A stretch of 64,000 nucleotides of DNA from Thiotrichales bacterium (GTDB taxonomy: Bacteria; Pseudomonadota; Gammaproteobacteria; Thiomicrospirales; Thiomicrospiraceae), in assembly GCA_016936535.1 (NCBI GenBank), contig JAFGXP010000028.1:1-64000 (forward strand). The letters are read 5' to 3'. The notes below the pieces were generated by a model, which did no database searches, was not told the DNA's origin, and worked only from the letters and a program-made list of their open reading frames with translations. The translations under genes were made by a program, and so were the position numbers. How positions within the stretch are numbered: the stretch's first letter is position 1; each line of letters starts with the position of its first letter. This document shows, piece by piece, positions 17,924-27,502 of this stretch.

Positions 17924-18397
17924 ATGAAACAGAGTACAAAGTTTGAAATTGGGGTAGGTTTTTTAGTGACGCTGGCCGTGGCCGCCCTGTTGATGATTGC
18001 TTTACAGGTGAGCAATTTTTCTGCTTTGAAAGAGACGCCAAGTTATCAAATCAGTGCCTTGTTCAGCAATATCGGTGGGCTCAAGGTTCGTGCGCCGGTT
18101 AAGTTGAGTGGGGTGACCATTGGTCGAGTCCAATCGATTTCAATTGATCCGGCGAGCTTTAAGGCGCGAGTGACTATGCAGATTGATCAACAATACCAAG
18201 AGCTTTCGATTGATTCTTCGGCATCGATTCTGACTTCTGGACTGCTTGGTGATCAATATGTTGGCATTGCCCCAGGTGGCGACAGTGAATACCTAACGCA
18301 AGGTTCTGTGTTGGAATACACTCAGTCGGCATTGGTGTTGGAGGAGCTGATTGGTCAGTTTTTAGTTAAATTTGCGGAAAGTGGGGAGTCAAAATGA
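17924..18397 (+). CDS. mlaD: Phospholipid transport substrate-binding protein MlaD
   Basis: MlaD is an inner-membrane-anchored MCE protein whose hexameric ring carries phospholipids through a central pore. The ATG at 17924, preceded by ACAGGAGC, gives 157 aa. It begins MKQSTKFEIGVGFLV with one membrane helix (about 9-27). One MCE domain follows, with FSNIGGLKVRAPVKLSGVTI and LTSGLLGDQYVGIAPGG. The stop overlaps the mlaC start (ATGA). Confidence 0.95.
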   Translation: MKQSTKFEIGVGFLVTLAVAALLMIALQVSNFSALKETPSYQISALFSNIGGLKVRAPVKLSGVTIGRVQSISIDPASFKARVTMQIDQQYQELSIDSSASILTSGLLGDQYVGIAPGGDSEYLTQGSVLEYTQSALVLEELIGQFLVKFAESGESK

Positions 18398-19056
18398 TGG
18401 ACAAGCAAGCGATTCGGTTTTCGATAGCGGCTGTGTTGGGGATCTTATGGTTGGCATTCGGTTTGAATATGACCGCTCAGGCCGCTGTAAAAATTAATCA
18501 AGAAGATCCAGGTCAAATGGTGCAGCAGATTTCTGAGCAAATTATTACTCAGCTGGATAAAAAGCGCGAAGTGATGCAAAACAATCCGGATGAGGTGATC
18601 AAGTTTGCTGAAGATTACCTATTACCTTATGTTGCGCAAGATAAGATGGCACGGTTTGTGATGGGCGTTCATTGGCGTACTGCAACGGATGCGCAGCGTC
18701 AGGCCTTTATTGATGCGTTCACAAAAAACTTGATTCGCAGTTATTCTGGAAATTTCCTGAAGCTGAATGTCATTTCGGCAACGGTAGATCAGGTGCGTGA
18801 ACCTCAGCCACGTCGCGCTGAAATTACTTCTACCATTAAATTAAAAGATGGCCAAGCGGTACAAGTGGTTTACCGCGCATTTCAAGAAAAAGATCAAAAA
18901 GTTTGGCAGCTGTACGACTTTACCTTTAATAACATCAGTACTTTGGTCAGTTTCCGCAATGTCTATGGGGTGATGATTGATCAGCAAGGCATTGATGCGG
19001 TGATTCAAAATCTGCAAAAAAATGAATCCACCGTTTTGGAAAAAAGTGGAAATTAG
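18394..19056 (+). CDS. mlaC: Periplasmic phospholipid-binding protein MlaC
   Basis: MlaC shuttles phospholipids between the outer-membrane MlaA-porin complex and MlaD. The 220-aa product has a signal peptide ending near residue 30 (LNMTAQAAV). The tol-tol/Ttg2D-type body includes VIKFAEDYLLPYVAQDKMARFVMG, split here as YLLPYVAQDKMARFVMG, and VSFRNVYGVMIDQQGIDAVIQ near the C-terminus, the usual end of the family. It overlaps mlaD by four bases and is followed after two bases by the STAS gene. Confidence 0.94.
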   Translation: MMDKQAIRFSIAAVLGILWLAFGLNMTAQAAVKINQEDPGQMVQQISEQIITQLDKKREVMQNNPDEVIKFAEDYLLPYVAQDKMARFVMGVHWRTATDAQRQAFIDAFTKNLIRSYSGNFLKLNVISATVDQVREPQPRRAEITSTIKLKDGQAVQVVYRAFQEKDQKVWQLYDFTFNNISTLVSFRNVYGVMIDQQGIDAVIQNLQKNESTVLEKSGN

Positions 19057-19058
19057 GC

Positions 19059-19373
19059 ATGAGTGCGACAGCGCAAAACCCTGATTATCAATGGCTGCCT
19101 GAGCAGCGCACTTTGCTTTTGCCGGCGCAGCTTACCCTTGATAAGCTTGATGCTTGGTTAACACGCAACGGCTTACTTAAGTTACCGGTTGAAACCGTAG
19201 ATTTTGCCCAAAATCAAACGCTAGACAGTGCGCTACTGGCGTTGATGGTTCACTGGTCTTTACAGGCGAAGCGGCCAATCCGGTTGTTGAACCCAACGGC
19301 TCAGTTCATGACCTTAATGACGCTTTATGATTTGCATGAACTGATGCAGCCCGTCCCAAGCGACCTTTCCTAA
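19059..19373 (+). CDS. mlaB: STAS-domain protein MlaB
   Basis: MlaB binds MlaF and is needed for assembly and activity of the transporter. The 104-aa product has a STAS-like layout (VDFAQNQTLDSALLALMVHWSLQAKRPIRLL) without the phosphorylatable Ser of anti-anti-sigma factors being obvious. The family is divergent, so the call depends on position: it starts two bases after mlaC in the usual mlaFEDCB order. Confidence 0.82.
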   Translation: MSATAQNPDYQWLPEQRTLLLPAQLTLDKLDAWLTRNGLLKLPVETVDFAQNQTLDSALLALMVHWSLQAKRPIRLLNPTAQFMTLMTLYDLHELMQPVPSDLS

Positions 19374-19390
19374 ACGGCATTTTGCCGTTT
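19372..19390 (+). terminator. Weak terminator-like hairpin after mlaB
   Basis: AAACGGCA and TGCCGTTT form an eight-base-pair stem with a three-base loop immediately at the mlaB stop. There is no T-run beyond TTT, so it may only attenuate transcription into the ABC-2 genes. Confidence 0.4.
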
Positions 19391-19410
19391 CATATAACGA
19401 TGATAAAACC

Positions 19411-20355
19411 ATGTCTGCAGTCAATTTTTGCGATGTAAGAAAACACTATGGCAATTTGCAAGCGCTTAAAGGCGTGAGCTTTGCGGTAGAAGAAGGGGCC
19501 TTTTTTGGATTGCTTGGCCCGAATGGCGCGGGTAAATCCACGCTGATCAATGCGATGTCCGGTTTGGTTGTGCCAACTTCGGGTCGAATTGAAGTGATGG
19601 GGCGTGATGTGATTCAGGATTATCGCGCAACGCGCCGTGCTTTAGGTTTGGTGCCACAGGAGCTGATTGCTGATCCTTTCTTTAATATACGCGAGCTCTT
19701 GTTGTTGCAGTCTGGCTATTTTGGTTTAAAAGGTGCGGTACAGCGGGCTTGGGTTGACGAACTGCTAGAACGCTTGGCATTGACGGAAAAAGCCGATTGC
19801 ATGACCCATCAGTTATCCGGTGGCATGAAGCGCCGAGCTTTAATTGCGATGGCGTTGGTGCATCAGCCCCGCGTCTTGGTGTTGGATGAACCTACCGCAG
19901 GTGTGGATGTTGATCTTCGCCGAACGCTGTGGGAGTTTACGCGCGAGCTGCATAAAAAAGGCCACACTATTATTTTGACCACTCATTATCTGGAAGAAGC
20001 CGAAGCGCTTTGCGATCGGGTTGCCATTATGCAAAAAGGGCAAATCAAGGCGCTGGATCAAACCTCGGCTTTATTGTCTAAGCATGCTTACCGTTATTTA
20101 AAAGTCGTGGTGCCTAAAGCGTTTTTACAAGCGGGCGTTGCTTTGCCGGCGGCTCTGTCAGCGTTGTTGGTTGAAACAGAAGCCAATGCATTGATTTTTC
20201 GTGTTGAAAAATCGCACTCTCTGAATGCCGTTTTAGGCCAGTTGCATCAAGCCCAAGTCCCGGTTGAGGATATCACCAGTCGTGATGCCACCCTCGAAGA
20301 GGTCTTTATTACGCTCACCGCCGAACCGGTGATTGAGGAGGGCTGTCATGCTTAA
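19411..20355 (+). CDS. ABC-2 type exporter ATP-binding protein (YadG-like)
   Basis: The 314-aa ATPase has GPNGAGKST (Walker A), QLSGGMKRRALIAMALVHQP (signature) and VLVLDEPTAGVDVDLRR (Walker B), with TTHYLEEAEALCDRV as switch region. It has a C-terminal extension of about 85 residues, as in drug/polysaccharide ABC-2 exporters. The best-known relative is E. coli YadG, whose substrate is unknown. The stop overlaps the start of the permease gene, so the two are coupled. A location between mla and ibaG-murA hints at an envelope role, which is inference. Confidence 0.9.
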   Translation: MSAVNFCDVRKHYGNLQALKGVSFAVEEGAFFGLLGPNGAGKSTLINAMSGLVVPTSGRIEVMGRDVIQDYRATRRALGLVPQELIADPFFNIRELLLLQSGYFGLKGAVQRAWVDELLERLALTEKADCMTHQLSGGMKRRALIAMALVHQPRVLVLDEPTAGVDVDLRRTLWEFTRELHKKGHTIILTTHYLEEAEALCDRVAIMQKGQIKALDQTSALLSKHAYRYLKVVVPKAFLQAGVALPAALSALLVETEANALIFRVEKSHSLNAVLGQLHQAQVPVEDITSRDATLEEVFITLTAEPVIEEGCHA

Positions 20356-21112
20356 TTGGGGTGGCGTTTGGGCGCTTTTTGTAAAAGAAGTTCGTCGTTT
20401 TTATTCGGTGGCGGTTCAAACCATTTTTGCTCCGGTGGTCGCAACACTGCTGTATCTGCTGGTGTTTGGCCAAGTGATTGATTCGCAGCTCGATGTGTTT
20501 AGTGGACTGGCCTACAGCCAGTTTTTAATTCCGGGTTTGGTGATGATGGCGATTTTGCAAAACGCTTTTTCCAATAGTTCATCGAGTTTGATTCAGTCCA
20601 AGATGCATGGAAACCTCACCTTTGTACTCTTAAGCCCGATTTCGCCCTTGGAGTTTTATTTGGCGTTTACGGCCGCTGCAGTGGTTCGGGGCTTGGCGGT
20701 AGGTTTAGGGATTCTGATTGTGGGGGCCGTTGGCTTTGATTTGAGTTGGCAAGCACCGCAGTGGATTTTATTGTTTGCGGTCCTAAGCGCGGCCATGATG
20801 GGCGGTCTGGGAATGCTGGCAGGCATCGTTTCCGATAAATATGATCATTTGGCGGCGTTTCAAAACTTTATCATTATGCCTTTGACCTTTCTCAGTGGGG
20901 TTTTTTATTCGATTAAAGCGTTGCCGGATTTTTGGCAGCAACTGTCGCACTTTAACCCATTTTTTTACATGGTTGACGGTTTCCGTTACGGCTTTTTTGA
21001 AAAGTCAGACGTATCTATTTGGCTAAGCTTGATGGTAACCCTGCTGTTCCTGGTTTTGGTCTCGGTGATAAATCTGATTTTATTAAACAAAGGCGTTAAA
21101 ATACGCGAATAA
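20348..21112 (+). CDS. ABC-2 type exporter permease (YadH-like)
   Basis: From the ATG at 20348 the protein has 254 aa and six membrane helices. It begins MLNWGGVWALFVKEVRRF, with the amphipathic N-terminal segment seen in YadH, and has FSGLAYSQFLIPGLVMMAIL and PLTFLSGVFYSIKALPDFWQ, both typical of ABC-2 permeases. It overlaps the upstream ATPase gene by eight bases. Exported substrate not known. Confidence 0.9.
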   Translation: MLNWGGVWALFVKEVRRFYSVAVQTIFAPVVATLLYLLVFGQVIDSQLDVFSGLAYSQFLIPGLVMMAILQNAFSNSSSSLIQSKMHGNLTFVLLSPISPLEFYLAFTAAAVVRGLAVGLGILIVGAVGFDLSWQAPQWILLFAVLSAAMMGGLGMLAGIVSDKYDHLAAFQNFIIMPLTFLSGVFYSIKALPDFWQQLSHFNPFFYMVDGFRYGFFEKSDVSIWLSLMVTLLFLVLVSVINLILLNKGVKIRE

Positions 21113-21128
21113 TTTTTTTGGAGAAATC

Positions 21129-21350
21129 ATGTCACCAGAAGTCATTCGCAAGCGAATTCAAGAAGCGCTTCCAGAGAGCCAAGTCGAGACCAGTGGGGCA
21201 GACTGCAGTTTTACGATTATTGTGACCAGTGCGTCTTTTATCGGTAAAACACCGCTGCAGTGTCATCGCATGGTGAACGATATTTTTAAGGCCGACATCG
21301 CCAGCGGCGTTTTGCACGCCTTGTCAATTAAAACCAAAACCCCGCAGTAA
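21129..21350 (+). CDS. ibaG: BolA-family protein IbaG
   Basis: The 73-aa protein belongs to the short BolA branch that works with monothiol glutaredoxins in iron-sulfur and acid-stress physiology. The family core is visible as SFIGKTPLQCHRMVNDIFK, with the conserved His that helps bind a [2Fe-2S] cluster, and HALSIKTKTP at the end. The ATG follows TTTGGAGAAATC. Its position immediately before murA is conserved in Gammaproteobacteria. Confidence 0.92.
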   Translation: MSPEVIRKRIQEALPESQVETSGADCSFTIIVTSASFIGKTPLQCHRMVNDIFKADIASGVLHALSIKTKTPQ

Positions 21351-21413
21351 CGCGGCATCTGTATTCGCGGCGCGGTCAGTTCGGGGTGCGTCGGTTTAGG
21401 GCAAAAATACCTT

Positions 21414-22673
21414 ATGGATAAACTCGTTGTAGATAATAGCCAAGGCGTCCTCTCTGGTTCAGTGGATATTTCTGGTTCAAAAAATGCGGCTCTGCCGATA
21501 CTAATGGCCTGCCTTTTAGCCGAAACCCCCGTTAAGCTGGGTAATGTTCCCCACTTAATGGATGTGACCACCACTTTGCATCTACTCGGGTCAATGGGGG
21601 TTGGCTTGTTGTTTGATGAAAATCGCTGCATTGAAATTGATGCCAGTACCGTTTTGCATAAACAAGCGACCTATGATTTGGTCAAAACCATGCGTGCGTC
21701 GATTTTGGTGTTGGGCCCGCTTTTAGGACGCTTTGGTGAAGCGAAAGTTTCCTTGCCGGGTGGTTGTGCGATTGGTACACGCCCCGTGAACATCCATCTG
21801 GATGGGATGCAAAAAATGGGCGCGCAAATCGATGTCGAAAACGGTTATATTGTGGCGCGCAGTCAGGGACGCCTAAAGGGTGCGGAAATTGTCATGCCGA
21901 TGGTGACCGTAACCGGTACAGAAAACTTAATTATGGCGGCGGTTTTGGCAGAGGGCACAACGATTTTGCGCAATGCCGCACGAGAGCCCGAAGTCACCGA
22001 TTTAGCGCAATTTTTAGTCAAAATGGGCGCCAATATTACCGGAATTGGCACCGATACACTGGTAATTGAAGGGGTGTGTCGCTTAAAAGGCGTTGAATAT
22101 GCGGTGATACCGGATCGAATTGAGGCCGGGACCTACTTGGCGGCTGCGGCGATTACCCAAAGTAAATTGACGGTGAATAAAGTCAATCCGCAGCATTTGG
22201 GTGCGGTGCTGGATAAGTTTATGGAAGCCGGTGCCAAGATTAAAACCACCGCTGAGAGTATTACCATCGATATGCGCGGTCGCAGACTGAAGCCGGTGAA
22301 TTTGGTAACTGAGCCCTATCCGTTGTTTCCTACGGATATGCAGGCGCAATTTATGGTGATGAATGCGGTCGCCGATGGCGATTCGGTGATTGAAGAAACC
22401 ATCTTTGAAAATCGGTTTATGCATGTTCCCGAGCTTGCACGAATGGGCGCGCAGATTGAAATTGATGGTAATAGCGCGAAAATTCGCGGTGTGCCTCGGT
22501 TGAAAGGCGCAACGGTGATGGCTACGGATTTACGCGCTTCTGCCAGCTTGGTATTGGCCGGTTTGGTTGCTGAGGGCGAAACGGTGATTGAACGGGTGTA
22601 CCATATCGATCGCGGTTATGAATTGATAGAAGAAAAATTTCATAAAATTGGTGCGCAGGTTTTCCGTCGTTAA
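21414..22673 (+). CDS. murA: UDP-N-acetylglucosamine 1-carboxyvinyltransferase MurA
   Basis: MurA performs the first committed step of peptidoglycan synthesis, adding enolpyruvate to UDP-GlcNAc. The 419-aa product matches the family length. [16 protein letters not shown] carries the PEP-binding, fosfomycin-targeted Cys at about residue 118. [16 protein letters not shown] with the catalytic Lys near residue 22 and [12 protein letters not shown] are further signatures. It follows ibaG and precedes hisG. Confidence 0.97.
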   Translation: MDKLVVDNSQGVLSGSVDISGSKNAALPILMACLLAETPVKLGNVPHLMDVTTTLHLLGSMGVGLLFDENRCIEIDASTVLHKQATYDLVKTMRASILVLGPLLGRFGEAKVSLPGGCAIGTRPVNIHLDGMQKMGAQIDVENGYIVARSQGRLKGAEIVMPMVTVTGTENLIMAAVLAEGTTILRNAAREPEVTDLAQFLVKMGANITGIGTDTLVIEGVCRLKGVEYAVIPDRIEAGTYLAAAAITQSKLTVNKVNPQHLGAVLDKFMEAGAKIKTTAESITIDMRGRRLKPVNLVTEPYPLFPTDMQAQFMVMNAVADGDSVIEETIFENRFMHVPELARMGAQIEIDGNSAKIRGVPRLKGATVMATDLRASASLVLAGLVAEGETVIERVYHIDRGYELIEEKFHKIGAQVFRR

Positions 22674-22731
22674 GGCGGACTGAATTGGCGCAGCGAATTT
22701 CCTTTTTACAGATTGAATGATTGAAACCACT

Positions 22732-23361
22732 ATGAGCGAACAGTTAACGATTGCGCTATCGAAAGGGCGCATTTATGAAGATACTCTGCCTCTGTTGCAG
22801 GCCGCTGGCATTGAGCCGTTGGAAGATCCAAGCAAAAGCCGTAAGCTTATCATCCCAACCAATCATGACCATATTCGCCTATTGATTGTTCGTGCAACCG
22901 ATGCGCCAACCTACGTAGCGCACGGTGCCGCCGATATCGGTGTGGCGGGTAAGGATGTGTTGATGGAAGCGCCGACCGACAATTTGTATGAGCTGCTTGA
23001 TCTGCAGATTGCCAAGTGCAAGTTAATGGTCGCCGGCCCAGTCAACGAGAAACCGCAAGGTCATCGCCTGAAAATTGCCACCAAATATATCAAGTCGGCG
23101 CGCAATTATTATGCGCAAAAAGGCGAGCAGGTGGATTTAATCAAACTTTACGGTTCGATGGAAATTGCACCTTTAATTGATTTGGCAGATCGAATTGTCG
23201 ATCTCGTTGATACCGGTAATACCTTGCGTGCGAATGGTTTGATTCCATTGGAGCACATTGCCGATATCAGTTCGCGTTTGATTGTCAACCAGCATGCGTA
23301 CAAAACCAAATTTGCGCAAATTAACCAAATTGTTCAACAGTTTAAAACCGTGATCGAGTAA
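22732..23361 (+). CDS. hisG: ATP phosphoribosyltransferase, short form HisG
   Basis: HisG starts histidine synthesis by joining ATP and PRPP. The ATG at 22732 gives 209 aa, the length of the short, HisZ-dependent form that lacks the C-terminal regulatory domain. [22 protein letters not shown], cut here as [15 protein letters not shown], and [15 protein letters not shown] (PRPP-binding) are visible. A hisZ partner would therefore be expected elsewhere. hisD begins five bases after the stop. Confidence 0.94.
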   Translation: MSEQLTIALSKGRIYEDTLPLLQAAGIEPLEDPSKSRKLIIPTNHDHIRLLIVRATDAPTYVAHGAADIGVAGKDVLMEAPTDNLYELLDLQIAKCKLMVAGPVNEKPQGHRLKIATKYIKSARNYYAQKGEQVDLIKLYGSMEIAPLIDLADRIVDLVDTGNTLRANGLIPLEHIADISSRLIVNQHAYKTKFAQINQIVQQFKTVIE

Positions 23362-23366
23362 TTATT

Positions 23367-24668
23367 ATGCTAAATATCCGACGTTTATCTGCCAGTGCGG
23401 CAGGCTTTAGAGAAGAGTTAGATCGATTATTGGCCTGGGAGACGGTCTCCAATCAATCCGTGAACACGGTGGTCAATGAAGTGTGTGCCCGCGTGCGTCA
23501 AGAGGGCGATGCGGCCTTGTTGGAGTACACGGCCAAATTTGACCGCTTGTCGTTACGTTCTGGCGCTGATTTGGAAATTTCGCAAGCCCGCTTACAAGCC
23601 GCTTTAATCAATATTCCGGCGGAGCAGCGTGAGGCGCTTGAGACGTCGGCGCAACGTGTCCGTGATTATCATGAGCGCCAACTGCAAAGTTCATGGAGTT
23701 ATCACGAAGCTGATGGGACCTTGCTTGGGCAACAAGTTACTGCATTGGATTCTGTCGGCTTGTATGTCCCGGGCGGTAAGGCGGCTTATCCTTCTTCGGT
23801 TATTATGAATGCGATTCCAGCGAAGGTTGCTGGGGTCGAAAAGCTGATTATGGTTGTGCCGACACCCGATGGCGAAGTCAATGAAATGGTTTTAGCCGCA
23901 GCGGCTATTTGCGGTGTCGATCGAGTTTTCACATTGGGTGGCGCTCAGGCGGTGGCTGCGCTGGCCTATGGAACCGAAACCGTGCCGGCGGTTGATAAGA
24001 TTGTTGGGCCAGGTAATATTTATGTCGCGACGGCTAAGCGTTTCGTGTTTGGCACGGTCGGAATTGATATGATTGCTGGCCCCTCTGAAATCTTGGTCTA
24101 TTGTGACGGCAAAACCAATCCGGACTGGATTGCGATGGACCTTTTCTCACAAGCGGAACATGATGAGGATGCACAGTCCATTTTAGTCACGCAAGATGCC
24201 GACTTTGCTGAGCAGGTTTTTCAGAGCATGAATACCCTGTTGCCTAAGATGCCACGCCAGGCCATTATTCGTAAAGCCTTGGAAGAGCGCGGCGCGTTGA
24301 TTGTGGTAGAAAATGAATCTCAGGCATTGGAAATGATTAATGTGATTGCGCCCGAGCATTTAGAGTTGTCAGTCGATGATCCTCAGGCTTTGCTGCCAAA
24401 AATTCGTCACGCAGGGGCAATCTTCATGGGTCGTTACACTGCTGAGGCGCTGGGCGACTATTGCGCTGGGCCAAATCATGTGTTGCCTACTTCACGTACG
24501 GCGCGTTTTTCTTCGCCGCTTGGGGTCTATGATTTCCAAAAACGTTCTAGTTTAATCATGTGTTCTGCGGCAGGCGCTAACCACCTTGGTAAGATTGCCG
24601 GCATTCTTGCGGATGGTGAAGGCTTGCAAGCGCATGCGGCTTCAGCGCGTTACCGCGTGCAGGATTAA
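23367..24668 (+). CDS. hisD: Histidinol dehydrogenase HisD
   Basis: HisD oxidises histidinol to histidine in two NAD-dependent steps at the end of the pathway. The 433-aa protein shows [46 protein letters not shown] with zinc ligands, and [13 protein letters not shown], all strongly conserved. It is cotranscribed with hisG. A strong terminator follows, so the remaining his genes (hisC in many relatives) are not attached here. Confidence 0.97.
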   Translation: MLNIRRLSASAAGFREELDRLLAWETVSNQSVNTVVNEVCARVRQEGDAALLEYTAKFDRLSLRSGADLEISQARLQAALINIPAEQREALETSAQRVRDYHERQLQSSWSYHEADGTLLGQQVTALDSVGLYVPGGKAAYPSSVIMNAIPAKVAGVEKLIMVVPTPDGEVNEMVLAAAAICGVDRVFTLGGAQAVAALAYGTETVPAVDKIVGPGNIYVATAKRFVFGTVGIDMIAGPSEILVYCDGKTNPDWIAMDLFSQAEHDEDAQSILVTQDADFAEQVFQSMNTLLPKMPRQAIIRKALEERGALIVVENESQALEMINVIAPEHLELSVDDPQALLPKIRHAGAIFMGRYTAEALGDYCAGPNHVLPTSRTARFSSPLGVYDFQKRSSLIMCSAAGANHLGKIAGILADGEGLQAHAASARYRVQD

Positions 24669-24687
24669 TATTCTGCTTTCTTTGCAT

Positions 24688-24726
24688 AAAAGCCACTGAA
24701 TCTTCAAGTGGCTTTTTTGTTTTTTA
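24688..24726 (+). terminator. Rho-independent terminator after hisD
   Basis: AAAAGCCACT and AGTGGCTTTT form a ten-base-pair stem with a nine-base loop, followed by T-rich sequence. It separates the mla-mur-his run from the NIF3-family gene. Confidence 0.85.
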
Positions 24727-24747
24727 TGGCGCAAAAAGGAGTTGTTG

Positions 24748-25485
24748 ATGCAGACGCAAGCTTTAGTAAGTTATCTTGATCAGTTGCTAGAAGTGGCTCT
24801 TTATCAGGATTATGCGCCCAATGGTCTTCAAGTCGAGGGAAAGGTGGATATTCGCCGAATCGTTACAGGCGTGACGGCATCACAAGCGTTGATTGAGGCG
24901 GCCATTGCTCAGCAAGCCGATGCGATTTTGGTGCATCATGGTTATTTTTGGAAAAATGAACCCGCGCAAATTGTTGGCTTTAAACAGCGGCGCATCAAAG
25001 CTTTACTGCAGCATGACATCAATCTATTAGCCTATCATTTGCCCTTGGATGACCATGCAGAGTTAGGCAACAATGCGCAATTAGCAAAATTGTGGGGGCT
25101 CACCGTTACCGAGCGCAGCGGTTTGGTTTGTTGTGCGGATTTGGCCGAACCTTTGACGGTGGAAGATTTTTATCAAAAAGTCAGTGACTCCTTAGAGCGC
25201 GAGCCCTTATGGCTAAAAGGTGGGCCGGCACAGTTGCGCCGTATTGCTTGGTGCAGTGGCGGTGCTCAAGGTTATGTGGATCGTGCCTTGGCCTTAGGTG
25301 CTGATCTTTATCTAAGTGGTGAAGTTTCAGAGCAAAATTGCCATTTTGCGGTTGAAAATGGGATGCACTATTTTGCTGCTGGGCATCACGCTACCGAGCG
25401 TCTTGGCGTTAAGGCTTTGGGTGAACACCTCCAACAAGTCTTTGATTTAGAGGTGCAATTTATTGATATTGCGAATCCGGTTTAG
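24748..25485 (+). CDS. NIF3-family (YbgI-type) dinuclear metal protein
   Basis: The ATG at 24748, seven bases after AAGGAG, gives 245 aa. Metal-binding motifs of the family are visible: ILVHHGYFW, YHLPLDDHAELGNN and, near the C-terminus, FAAGHHATERLGVKAL. E. coli YbgI is a hexameric ring with two metals per subunit, and some relatives act as GTP cyclohydrolase-like enzymes, but the physiological role is unsettled. The upstream terminator makes it a separate unit; petA begins 155 bases downstream. Confidence 0.9.
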   Translation: MQTQALVSYLDQLLEVALYQDYAPNGLQVEGKVDIRRIVTGVTASQALIEAAIAQQADAILVHHGYFWKNEPAQIVGFKQRRIKALLQHDINLLAYHLPLDDHAELGNNAQLAKLWGLTVTERSGLVCCADLAEPLTVEDFYQKVSDSLEREPLWLKGGPAQLRRIAWCSGGAQGYVDRALALGADLYLSGEVSEQNCHFAVENGMHYFAAGHHATERLGVKALGEHLQQVFDLEVQFIDIANPV

Positions 25486-25640
25486 CGTTTTTGATTAGAA
25501 AAGCGCTAATATTCGATAAATTTATTTTTGTCTATAGAAAGAATTTATTAATAGCCGCATAAGTAGATACTGATTTAAGTTTAGAAATCGCTTCTGTAGA
25601 ATAATTGCGATTTGCTTGTGGACAAACTAGGAAGACAGCT

Positions 25641-26258
25641 ATGTCGATAAAAAACAATAATGATTCTAGTGTAAACCTTCAGCGCCGGCGGATTTTGACC
25701 GGGGCGACAGGTGTTGTCGGAGCAGCCGGGGCTACCTTTTTAGCGGTTCCGTTTGTTAGCTCATGGCAACCTAGTGAAAAGGCCAAGGCCGCAGGGGCTC
25801 CGGTTGATGCAGACATTAGTAAGCTCAAGCCTGGCCAGATGTTGACCATTGAATGGCGTGGTAAGCCCGTTTGGGTTGTTCGCCGTACGCCAGAAATGTT
25901 GGCCAAGCTTCCTAGCTTAGATGACAGTTTGCGTGATCCGGCTTCAGCAGAATCGGTACAACCCGATTACTGTTTGAATCCATCACGTGCTGTAAAAGAA
26001 GAATATTTGATTGTGGTTGGCGTTTGTACCCATTTGGGTTGTGCTCCTTTGTACCGTCCGGCGATTGGTTCACCGGACGTTGGGGCCGATTGGCAGGGCG
26101 GATTCTTTTGCCCTTGTCACGGTTCCCGTTTCGATTTGGCTGGTCGCGTATTTAAATCGGTTCCTGCGCCGACCAACCTGGAAATCCCACCGTACCGCTT
26201 CTTAACCGACGCGGTAGTACGGATTGGGGAAGACCCAAGCGAACAAGGAGCAGCATAA
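25641..26258 (+). CDS. petA: Ubiquinol-cytochrome c reductase iron-sulfur subunit (Rieske)
   Basis: This is the Rieske subunit of the bc1 complex, passing electrons from ubiquinol to cytochrome c1. From the ATG at 25641 (GGAAGACAGCT upstream) it has 205 aa. An N-terminal twin-arginine-like RRRILTG precedes a membrane helix (about 20-42). The [2Fe-2S] ligands are in CTHLGC (Cys129, His131) and CPCHG (Cys157, His160), with Cys134 and Cys159 forming the disulfide. It overlaps petB by one base. Confidence 0.96.
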   Translation: MSIKNNNDSSVNLQRRRILTGATGVVGAAGATFLAVPFVSSWQPSEKAKAAGAPVDADISKLKPGQMLTIEWRGKPVWVVRRTPEMLAKLPSLDDSLRDPASAESVQPDYCLNPSRAVKEEYLIVVGVCTHLGCAPLYRPAIGSPDVGADWQGGFFCPCHGSRFDLAGRVFKSVPAPTNLEIPPYRFLTDAVVRIGEDPSEQGAA

Positions 26259-27502
26259 TGGCTGAATACGATACTTCAAACTCCCAAGCCAAGAGTGGCA
26301 CGCTGCTCGGTTGGCTCGATCAGCGTTATCCGCTGATAAGCACATGGAACGCCCATATTGGCGAATACTATGCGCCGAAAAACTTTAACTTTTGGTATTT
26401 TTTCGGATCGCTTGCACTTTTGGTGTTGGTAAACCAGTTTGTGACTGGCATTTGGTTGACGATGAGCTATAAACCCAGTGCAGAAGAAGCGTTTAATTCG
26501 ATTGAATACATCATGCGCGATGTTGAATGGGGTTGGTTGATTCGCTATATGCATTCGACCGGTGCCTCGGCTTTCTTTATTGTGATTTATTTGCATATGA
26601 TGCGTGGTCTGATGTATGGCTCTTATAAGGAGCCGCGCGAACTGGTGTGGTTAATCGGGATGATGCTTTTCTTAGTCTTGATGGCCGAAGCTTTTATGGG
26701 ATATTTGTTGCCTTGGGGACAAATGTCTTATTGGGGTGCGCAAGTAATTATTTCATTGTTCGGAGCGATTCCACTGATTGGACCGGATTTGGCGACTTGG
26801 GTACGCGGTGACTATATTATTTCAGACGCCAGTTTGAACCGTTTCTTTGCTCTGCATGTTATCGCACTGCCTTTGGTATTGTTGATTCTAGTGTTTATGC
26901 ACATTGTGGCCTTGCACCGTGTGGGTTCAAACAACCCAGATGGAGTTGAGATTAAAAAGGTGAAGAATGAACAGGGCTTGCCGGTCGATGGGATTCCTTT
27001 CCACCCGTATTATTCAGTGAAAGACTCGATGGGCGCAGTTTTCTTTGCGATTCTGTTTGCGTTGGTGGTGTTTTATGTTCCTGAAGGGGGTGGCTTCTTC
27101 CTTGAACCGCCTAACTTTGAGCCAGCGGATCCACTGAAAACACCAGAACATATTGCACCGGTTTGGTATTTCACGCCTTATTATGCGATTTTGCGTGCCG
27201 TACCAGATAAGTTCTTAGGCGTTGTGGCAATGGGTGCCGCGATTATGTTCTTGTTTGCGATGCCTTGGCTTGATCGTTGTAAAGTGCGTTCAATTCGCTA
27301 CCGTGGGTTGTCGTTTAAGTTGTTATTGGCAATGTTTGTGGTCTCTTTTATCATCCTGGGCTATTTGGGAACTCAACCCGCAACGCCTGAACTGACGTTG
27401 ATGGCACAGATTTTCACTACCACCTATTTCTTGTTTTTCTTGATTTTGCCGTACACATCAGCGAGAGAAAAAACCAAACCGGTACCAGAGAGGGTCAAAT
27501 AG
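26258..27502 (+). CDS. petB: Cytochrome b subunit of the bc1 complex
   Basis: The 414-aa protein has eight membrane helices and the paired heme histidines of cytochrome b, in MHSTGASAFFIVIYLHMMRG (cited here as STGASAFFIVIYLHMMRG) and FALHVIALPLVLLILVFMHI. The quinol-oxidising site shows the PEW-type region as ...HIAPVWYFTPYYAILR, i.e. PVW in place of PEW. MSYWGAQVI is also typical. It lies between petA and petC with minimal spacing. Confidence 0.96.
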   Translation: MAEYDTSNSQAKSGTLLGWLDQRYPLISTWNAHIGEYYAPKNFNFWYFFGSLALLVLVNQFVTGIWLTMSYKPSAEEAFNSIEYIMRDVEWGWLIRYMHSTGASAFFIVIYLHMMRGLMYGSYKEPRELVWLIGMMLFLVLMAEAFMGYLLPWGQMSYWGAQVIISLFGAIPLIGPDLATWVRGDYIISDASLNRFFALHVIALPLVLLILVFMHIVALHRVGSNNPDGVEIKKVKNEQGLPVDGIPFHPYYSVKDSMGAVFFAILFALVVFYVPEGGGFFLEPPNFEPADPLKTPEHIAPVWYFTPYYAILRAVPDKFLGVVAMGAAIMFLFAMPWLDRCKVRSIRYRGLSFKLLLAMFVVSFIILGYLGTQPATPELTLMAQIFTTTYFLFFLILPYTSAREKTKPVPERVK

